A DNA stretch of 64,000 bases. Origin: Microbispora corallina (GTDB lineage Bacteria > Actinomycetota > Actinomycetes > Streptosporangiales > Streptosporangiaceae). Positions 58,805 through 64,000 of this stretch are shown here, piece after piece. Location: contig NZ_BOOC01000017.1 in NCBI RefSeq assembly GCF_016863035.1, positions 33,759 to 97,758 of the forward strand, given 5' to 3'. Position 1 is the stretch's first letter, and each line of letters starts with the position of its first letter. Position numbers and translations under genes: made by a program. The notes under the pieces are model-generated. The model was not told the origin of the DNA. It saw nothing but the letters and a program-made list of their open reading frames with translations, and did no database searches.

Positions 58805-59791
58805 GTGACGGACGAGAGCGGGCCCGAGGCCGGCGGCGCGCCGGTCTCCGACGAGGACACCGGGTACGGCATCGGAGCCGTGGCCCGCAGGCTCGGCGTG
58901 CCCGCGCCGACTCTGAGGACCTGGAACCTGCGCTACGGCATCGGCCCCAGCAGGCGCAGCCCCGGCGGGCACCGGCGCTACGACGACACGGACCTGCGGC
59001 GCCTGGAGGAGATGAACCGGCTCATCCACGCCGGCATGCCCCCCGCCGACGCCGCGCGCCAGGCCCTGCGGATCCGTCCGGCCGCACAGGGACCCGAGCC
59101 GGCGCGGCCCGCGGCCGCGCCGCCCGAGCCGACGCGGCCGTCCGCCCGCCCTCCCCTGGCGCGGGACGCGGCCGTGCCCGGCCAGGGCCTCCTCTCCGCC
59201 GCCATGCTCGCCCGGGCCGCGTTCGCCCTCGACAGCCCCACCGTCGGCGGGGCCCTGGAGGCGGCCCTGCGCGCACGGGGGGTCGTCTGGACCTGGGAGA
59301 ACCTCGCGCTCCCGGTGTTCGCGACGATCGTCAGGCGGCAGCGCGAGTCAGGCTTCGGCGTCGAGATCGAGCACCTGTTCTCGGACCGCCTGCTCGCCGC
59401 GCTCACCGCGGTCGCCCGGCGGACCGGCCCCCCGGTGCACCCCCTGCCCGTGCTGCTGGCCTGTGCCGAGGAGGAGCAGCACAGTCTCCCCGCGTACGCG
59501 CTGGCGGCCGAGCTGGCCGGTCTGGGCGTGCAGACGCGGGTGCTCGGGGCCCGCACGCCGTACAGCGCCCTGGGGGACGCGATGCGGCGCCTCGGCCCCG
59601 CGGTGGTCTTCGTGTGGTCCCAGATGGAGGCCACCGGCGACCCGGCTCCGCTGGCCGCGCTGCCGCGGCTGCGCCCGGCCTGCCGCGTCGTCGCCGGCGG
59701 TCCCGGCTGGTGGGACGGCCTTCCGCCGGGCACGACCAGGGTGTCCACGTTTCACGACGCGGTTACAGCGGTAATGACCTTTCTGCGGTGA
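58805..59791 (+). CDS. litR: MerR-family B12-domain light regulator (LitR/CarH-like)
   Basis: 328 residues from GTG 58805; ATG 58736 adds 23. HTH: GYGIGAVARRLGVPAPTLRT, WNLRYGIGPSRRSPGGHRRY. A Pro/Ala linker (about 100-125) leads to a CarH-like four-helix bundle (VEIEHLFSDRLLAAL) and a B12-binding Rossmann domain (LLACAEEEQHSLPAYALAAE, VLGARTPYSALGDAM). The lower cobalt ligand His is kept, but the usual HxxG reads HSLP. LitR/CarH repress carotenoid genes in the dark and release them when light breaks the adenosyl-B12 bond. Divergent from crtE; an ECF sigma gene follows. Confidence 0.85.
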   Translation: MTDESGPEAGGAPVSDEDTGYGIGAVARRLGVPAPTLRTWNLRYGIGPSRRSPGGHRRYDDTDLRRLEEMNRLIHAGMPPADAARQALRIRPAAQGPEPARPAAAPPEPTRPSARPPLARDAAVPGQGLLSAAMLARAAFALDSPTVGGALEAALRARGVVWTWENLALPVFATIVRRQRESGFGVEIEHLFSDRLLAALTAVARRTGPPVHPLPVLLACAEEEQHSLPAYALAAELAGLGVQTRVLGARTPYSALGDAMRRLGPAVVFVWSQMEATGDPAPLAALPRLRPACRVVAGGPGWWDGLPPGTTRVSTFHDAVTAVMTFLR

Positions 59792-59905
59792 TCCTTCCGT
59801 TTTGACCGTTTGTTGACCTCCCCTCTGGGCCTTCGGCCTTGCGTCATCCGAGCGCGGCCAGCTATGAATAGGTTTTGAATAAGTTTCCCGGGCTAGAGGA
59901 TGCTC

Positions 59906-60430
59906 ATGAACGAGACCCTGGAGATGCGCCTGGCGGCCGGAGAGGCCGGCGCGATAGGGGAGTGCTACGCCGCGCACGCCCCCGCTCTGCGCTCCTACCT
60001 GCGAAGACTCGTTCCGACGCAGGACGTCGACGACGTCCTGCAGGTGGTCTTCACCGAGGTGTGGCGCTTCCGGCACCGGTTCGACCCCTCGCGCAGCCTG
60101 TCCGCCTGGCTGTTCGGCATCGCCCACAACCGGGCCGTCGACCACCTGCGGGCGCGGACGCCGACGACCGTCCCGCTGGAGGCGGTCGCCGACCCGGCGG
60201 GGCGGGACGGCCGCGAGGACGGCGACGCGTTCGCCGACCGCGACCGGGTCCGCCGTGCCCTCGACGCGCTGCCCGACGTCCAGCGCCAGGCCATCGAGCT
60301 GGCCTACTACGGCGACCTGACCCAGCGGGAGATCGCCGACCGGCTGCGGGTCCCGCTGGGCACGGTGAAGGCCCGTACGGCCCGCGGCCTGCACCGGCTG
60401 TCCCGCCTGCTGCCCCCGGCCGCCGCCTGA
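59906..60430 (+). CDS. ECF RNA polymerase sigma factor (LitS-like position)
   Basis: 174 residues. Region 2: CYAAHAPALRSYLRRLVPTQ, DVDDVLQVVFTEVWRFRHRF, SLSAWLFGIAHNRAVDHLRA. Region 4: ALDALPDVQRQAIELAYYGD, LTQREIADRLRVPLGTVKAR. ATG 59906 is chosen over an ATG 6 bases earlier, because AGAGG lies 6 bases before it. An A/T-rich tract (GAATAGGTTTTGAATAAG) precedes. Placed after the LitR-type gene, as litS is in Streptomyces, so it probably reads the crt promoters in light; no anti-sigma gene is seen. The next gene begins 2 bases after the stop. Confidence 0.87.
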   Translation: MNETLEMRLAAGEAGAIGECYAAHAPALRSYLRRLVPTQDVDDVLQVVFTEVWRFRHRFDPSRSLSAWLFGIAHNRAVDHLRARTPTTVPLEAVADPAGRDGREDGDAFADRDRVRRALDALPDVQRQAIELAYYGDLTQREIADRLRVPLGTVKARTARGLHRLSRLLPPAAA

Positions 60431-60432
60431 TC

Positions 60433-61383
60433 ATGGACGACGTCAGGCCGAGGGTCGCCGTCTCCCGCTGCCTGCTGGGGGACCCGGTGCGGTTCAACGG
60501 CGGGCACAGCCGGGACCGGTTCGTGTCCGGCGACCTCGGCGGGCACGTGGACTGGGTGCCCGTGTGCCCCGAGATGGAGCTCGGACTCGGCGCCCCCAGG
60601 GAGAGCCTCCGCCTGGAGGGGTCGCCCGAAAGCCCCCGCCTGATGACGAGGAGGAGCCGCGCCGACCTCACCGGCCCGATGACGGCACTGGCGGCAGAGC
60701 GGGCCGCCGGGCTCGACGTGGACGGCTACCTGTTCAAGTCGAGGAGCCCGAGCTGCGGCATCCACGGGATCCCCCTCTACGACGGCGACGCGGTGACGGG
60801 CCGCCGCAACCGGGGCCTGTTCGCGGCCGCCGTGATCGACGCCCACCCGCTGCTGCCCGTGGAGGACGAGGGACGGCTGCACGACGCCGTGCTCCGCGAG
60901 GCGTTCGTCGAGCGGATCTTCGCCCTGGCCCGGCTGCGGGCCCTGCTGTCGGGCGAGTGGCGCCCCCGTGACCTGGTCGAGTTCCACAGCCGGCACAAGA
61001 TGCAGCTCCTGGCCCACGACCCCGCGGCGTACCGGGGGATCGGCCGGATCGTCGCCGCGGCCGGCGCCCGTCCCCGCGACCTCCTCGCCCGGGACTACGC
61101 CGCGGCCTTCCGGGCGGCCCTGGCGGCGAAGGCGACGGTGGGCCGCCATGTCAACGTCCTCCATCACTGCCTCGGCATGGTCGGCCGCCATCTCGACCGG
61201 GCCCGCCGCGCCGACCTGGTGGAGGTCATCGAGTCGTACGAGGCCCGGAGGGTGGCGCTGACCGTGCCGGTGGCGCTGATCCGCCACCACGCCAGGGGCG
61301 AGGGCGCCGCTCACGTCAGCGGGCAGACCTACCTGTCGCCGTACCCGGACGAGCTCCGCCTGCGCAACCACATCCCCGCTTGA
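60433..61383 (+). CDS. DUF523-DUF1722 fusion protein (YbgA-like)
   Basis: 316 residues in two domains. DUF523 (1-165): VAVSRCLLGDPVRFNGGHSR, VPVCPEMELGLGAPRESLRL, YLFKSRSPSCGIHGIPLY with conserved Cys residues (C13, C48 and the SPSCG Cys). DUF1722 (180-310): LVEFHSRHKMQLLAHDPAAY, HHCLGMVGRHLDRARRADLV and TYLSPYPDELRLRNHI. Such fusions are common beside photolyase and light-response genes, function unknown. Probably translated with the sigma factor gene (2-base gap). No photolyase gene follows here, unlike many light loci. Confidence 0.87.
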   Translation: MDDVRPRVAVSRCLLGDPVRFNGGHSRDRFVSGDLGGHVDWVPVCPEMELGLGAPRESLRLEGSPESPRLMTRRSRADLTGPMTALAAERAAGLDVDGYLFKSRSPSCGIHGIPLYDGDAVTGRRNRGLFAAAVIDAHPLLPVEDEGRLHDAVLREAFVERIFALARLRALLSGEWRPRDLVEFHSRHKMQLLAHDPAAYRGIGRIVAAAGARPRDLLARDYAAAFRAALAAKATVGRHVNVLHHCLGMVGRHLDRARRADLVEVIESYEARRVALTVPVALIRHHARGEGAAHVSGQTYLSPYPDELRLRNHIPA

Positions 61384-61442
61384 AAGCCGATCGGGCCGCG
61401 CCGTCCGGGAAGGTCACCCGTGCAGAGCGAAAGGACGGACCC

Positions 61443-61910
61443 ATGAAGAAGACGTTCCTCGGCACGGCGCTTGCCGTCACGGCCACGGCCGTCGCAGGAA
61501 GCCTGTCGGTCGACGCCACCTCGGCCTGGTACCGCGGGCTCCGCAAGCCCTCCTGGCAGCCGCCGCCGCCCGCGTTCGGCCTCGTGTGGACGCCCCTCTA
61601 CGCGACCATCGCCTACGCCGGCGGCCGGGCGCTGTCGCGTGGCGGGGAGGGCTCCCGGCCCGCGCTGGCCCGCGCGCTCGGCGCGAACCTGCTCCTCAAC
61701 GCCGCCTGGTCGGCGCTGTTCTTCCGCGCCCGGTCCCCGAAGCTCGCGCTGGCGGAGATCCTCGCCCTCAACGCGTCGAACGCGCTGCTCGTCAGCCGGG
61801 TCGTCCGCGCCGACCGGAGGGCGGGCCTGCTGCTCCTGCCGTACGCCGGGTGGACGGCCTTCGCGACCGCCCTCAACGCCTCGATCGTGCGGCGCAACCC
61901 GGACGCCTGA
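61443..61910 (+). CDS. tspO: TspO/MBR-family membrane protein
   Basis: 155 residues, five helices. WYRGLRKPSWQPPPPAFGLV is the TspO loop after helix 1; LLLNAAWSALFFRARSPKLA and LLLPYAGWTAFATALNASIV carry the conserved Trp and Asn positions. TspO binds tetrapyrroles and, in Rhodobacter, tunes pigment gene expression to oxygen. Its place after the LitR-sigma-DUF1722 genes suggests a light and porphyrin stress role (inference). ATG 61443 with AAGGA 7 bases upstream; an in-frame start further up would overlap the preceding stop. Confidence 0.87.
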   Translation: MKKTFLGTALAVTATAVAGSLSVDATSAWYRGLRKPSWQPPPPAFGLVWTPLYATIAYAGGRALSRGGEGSRPALARALGANLLLNAAWSALFFRARSPKLALAEILALNASNALLVSRVVRADRRAGLLLLPYAGWTAFATALNASIVRRNPDA

Positions 61911-62020
61911 GGTCACTCCGATCTCCGACAGCCCGCGTCGCTCTCGACCGAGCGGTCGGGCGCGGGTTTCCGTCGGCCGGCGGCTCCTGACCGGCCTCAC
62001 CCGCCGGCGCCGAAACGGTC

Positions 62021-62506
62021 CTACGTGCCGGGGAATTCGGCGGTCAGGCCCTCGGACTCCATACCGGCCAGGATCCTGTCCAGGAGGCCGTGGAACTCGC
62101 GCGTCTGCTGGGGGGTGAGGGGGTCGAACAGGATCCGCCTGACCTCCTCGACGTGACCGGGGGCGGCCTCCACGAGAGCGGCGAACCCGGCGTCGGTGAG
62201 CTGCGCGACCGTGGTGCGCCGGTCCTCGTGCCGCTTGGCCCGCCGCACCCAGCCCTTCTCCTCCAGCCGCGCCATCGCGTGGGACAGGCGGCTCGCCGAG
62301 TACTGCAGGAACGCGGCCAGCTGCGTCATCGTCATCGTCCGCTCGGGCGACTCCGACAGGGCGACCAGGATCATGTAGTACGCGTGGGGCATGCCGGAGT
62401 CGCGCTGCAACTGCCGCTCCAGAGCCATCTGGAGCAGGTGACTCGTCTTGAGGTAGGCGCGCCAGGTGCGCTGCTCCTCGTCGTCGAGCCAACGGGTCTC
62501 CGGCAT
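62021..62506 (-). CDS. MarR-family regulator
   Basis: 161 residues. Winged helix: [60 protein letters not shown]. Start ATG 62506. It is divergent from the phosphoketolase gene, and a 22-bp near-perfect palindrome lies in the 90-bp gap. That makes it the likely repressor of the phosphoketolase and itself. Ligand unknown; members with this look respond to phenolics, oxidants or metabolites. Confidence 0.85.
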   Translation of the reverse strand: MPETRWLDDEEQRTWRAYLKTSHLLQMALERQLQRDSGMPHAYYMILVALSESPERTMTMTQLAAFLQYSASRLSHAMARLEEKGWVRRAKRHEDRRTTVAQLTDAGFAALVEAAPGHVEEVRRILFDPLTPQQTREFHGLLDRILAGMESEGLTAEFPGT

Positions 62507-62556
62507 GCGGTAAGCGTACCGATCGGAACGGTCCCCGGCGCCCGGACCGCGGGCAT

Positions 62557-62578
62557 TCGACGGGTTCAAACCGGTCGA
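62557..62578. promoter_or_regulatory. Probable MarR operator
   Basis: TCGACGGGTT-CA-AACCGGTCGA: a 10-bp inverted repeat with a 2-base spacer and one mismatch, 19 bases before the phosphoketolase start and 51 bases from the MarR start. Confidence 0.72.
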
Positions 62579-62596
62579 GGGGGAAGTGTCACAGGC

Positions 62597-64000
62597 ATGG
62601 ACGAACTCCAGCGCGTCGACGCCTACTGGCGAGCCGCGAACTACCTGTCCGTGGGCCAGATCTACCTGATGGACAACCCGCTGCTGACCGAGCCGCTGCG
62701 GCCCGAGCACGTCAAGCCGCGCCTGCTGGGCCACTGGGGCACCACTCCCGGCCTGAACTTCTGCTTCGCGCACCTCAACCGGGTGATCCGCGAGCGCGGC
62801 CAGGACATGATCTACATCTGCGGCCCCGGGCACGGCGGCCCGGCCGCCGTGGCCCACGCCTGGCTGGAGGGCAGCTACACCGAGCGGTATCCGCACGTCA
62901 CCCAGGACGCCGCGGGCATGCGGAGGCTGTTCCGCCAGTTCTCGTTCCCCGGCGGCATCCCGAGCCACGCGGCGCCGGAGACGCCCGGGTCGATCCACGA
63001 GGGCGGTGAGCTCGGCTACGCCCTCGCCCACGCGTACGGCGCGGCCTTCGACAATCCCGGGCTCGTCGTCGCGTGCGTGGTCGGCGACGGCGAGGCCGAG
63101 ACCGGCCCGCTGGCCACCGGGTGGCACTCCAACAAGTTCCTCAACAGGGACGGGGACGGCGTGGTCCTGCCGATCCTGCACCTGAACGGCTACAAGATCG
63201 CCAACCCGGCCGTGCTGGCCCGGATCCCCGAGGAGGAGCTGGTCAAGCTCTTCGAGGGGTACGGCTACCGCCCCCACATCGTCTCGGGCGACGACCCCGC
63301 CGCCGTCCACGAGATCATGGCCGCCACGCTCGACACGGTCTTCGGCCAGATCGGCGACGGCGGCCCACTCCCCATGGTCATCCTCCGTACTCCCAAGGGG
63401 TGGACGGGCCCCCGCGAGGTCGACGGCCTGCCGGTCGAGGGCACCTGGCGGTCCCACCAGGTGCCGCTGACCGACGTGCGCGACCGGCCCGACCGGCTGG
63501 AGATGCTGGAGGAGTGGATGCGCTCCTACCGGCCCGGCGAGCTGTTCGACGAGGAGGGACGCCCCCGCGCCGCGCTGCTGGAGACCGTGCCCGAGGGCCC
63601 GCGCCGGATGAGCGCCAGCCCGCACGCCAACGGCGGGGAGTTGCTGCGGCCGCTCGTGCTGCCCGACTTCCGCGACTACGCGGTGGAGGTGAAGGCGCCC
63701 GCGGCGGCGTCGAGCGAGCCGACCCGGGTGCTCGGCGGGTTCCTGCGCGACGTGATCGCCGCCAACCCGGAAAACTTCCGGCTGATGGGGCCGGACGAGA
63801 CCGCCTCCAACCGGCTCCAGGCCGTCTACGAGGTCACGGACAAGACGTGGCAGGCGGCGCTGCTGCCCACGGACGAGCACCTCGCGCCCGACGGCCGTGT
63901 GATGGAGGTGCTGAGCGAGCACCAGTGCCAGGGGTGGCTGGAGGGATACCTGCTGACCGGGCGGCATGGGCTGTTCAACTGTTATGAGGCGTTCATCCAC
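62597..64000 (+). CDS. xfp: Phosphoketolase (xylulose-5-P/fructose-6-P), 5' part
   Basis: The first 468 codons; the gene runs off the window (full length is usually about 790-800). [60 protein letters not shown], the TPP site [20 protein letters not shown], and [17 protein letters not shown] are phosphoketolase signatures. The enzyme splits xylulose-5-phosphate (or fructose-6-phosphate) with phosphate to acetyl-phosphate and a sugar phosphate. ATG 62597 follows GAGGGGGAAG by about 10 bases. Divergent from a MarR gene and behind its probable operator. Confidence 0.92.
   Translation, partial: MDELQRVDAYWRAANYLSVGQIYLMDNPLLTEPLRPEHVKPRLLGHWGTTPGLNFCFAHLNRVIRERGQDMIYICGPGHGGPAAVAHAWLEGSYTERYPHVTQDAAGMRRLFRQFSFPGGIPSHAAPETPGSIHEGGELGYALAHAYGAAFDNPGLVVACVVGDGEAETGPLATGWHSNKFLNRDGDGVVLPILHLNGYKIANPAVLARIPEEELVKLFEGYGYRPHIVSGDDPAAVHEIMAATLDTVFGQIGDGGPLPMVILRTPKGWTGPREVDGLPVEGTWRSHQVPLTDVRDRPDRLEMLEEWMRSYRPGELFDEEGRPRAALLETVPEGPRRMSASPHANGGELLRPLVLPDFRDYAVEVKAPAAASSEPTRVLGGFLRDVIAANPENFRLMGPDETASNRLQAVYEVTDKTWQAALLPTDEHLAPDGRVMEVLSEHQCQGWLEGYLLTGRHGLFNCYEAFIH

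Overview
The window is very GC-rich, with codon third positions almost all G or C, many GTG starts, ATGA/GTGA/TGATG gene overlaps and Shine-Dalgarno sites of the GGAGG type. The gene families seen (DUF574 methyltransferase, SAV_915 protein, DUF4236, large LuxR-type ATPase regulators, a light-type carotenoid locus with a B12-domain MerR regulator) point to a mycelial actinomycete. A member of the Streptosporangiales is my best guess; this is an inference, not read directly.

Region 1 (1-11.5 kb) is a potassium and ion homeostasis island. It holds the end of kdpB, kdpC, kdpD and kdpE, a CPA1 cation/proton antiporter, a SAV_915 protein followed by an uncatalogued 40-residue cysteine peptide, a diaminopimelate decarboxylase paralogue, a KimA-type K+ importer, an Rv1733c-like membrane protein and a small membrane protein. 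Four promoters here carry the same element: four CGTCAGG-like boxes with start-to-start spacing 11-21-11, followed at a fixed distance by a -10-like hexamer. This looks like an undescribed regulon, plausibly run by the adjacent KdpDE system.

Region 2 (11.5-19.6 kb) holds amide and nitrogen genes (formamidase with a coupled permease; an AmiC-like sensor divergent from a MarR regulator), a DUF574 methyltransferase, a TetR gene with a perfect operator at its start codon, DUF427 and a PfkB sugar kinase. Region 3 (19.6-22.5 kb) is a less GC-biased TetR/SDR/MFS cassette with two matching operators, probably acquired. Region 4 (22.6-26.5 kb) is a tightly coupled four-gene operon: NCS1 nucleobase permease, isochorismatase-type hydrolase, GntR regulator, ADP-ribosylglycohydrolase.

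Region 5 (26.5-36.5 kb) holds small stress and regulatory genes: a NarL two-component pair, a STAS antagonist, a PRC-barrel protein, HicB-like and YCII-like proteins, a secreted lipase and a 954-residue LuxR-type ATPase regulator. Region 6 (36.5-40 kb) is a secreted-protein locus. Two otherwise different proteins share a promoter cassette and an identical 16-residue N-terminus, and they flank a fasciclin lipoprotein and an 868-bp gene-free stretch with nine 20-bp tandem repeats. Region 7 (40-49 kb) is carbohydrate and general metabolism: an HTH-less GntR-like protein, a debranching-type glucosidase, LacI with tandem operators, GH1 beta-glucosidase and hydrolases.

Region 8 (49-62 kb) is a carotenoid and light-response locus. 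CruF-like hydratase, CrtD-like desaturase and CruG-like glycosyltransferase run on the plus strand; crtE-crtI-crtB and a PlsX homologue run on the minus strand; a CrtA-like monooxygenase and a PlsY homologue are interleaved. Next to them are a LitR/CarH-type regulator, an ECF sigma factor, a DUF523/DUF1722 protein and TspO. The set predicts an acyclic, glycosylated, possibly keto and possibly acylated carotenoid. The window closes with a MarR gene divergent from a phosphoketolase cut by the window edge.
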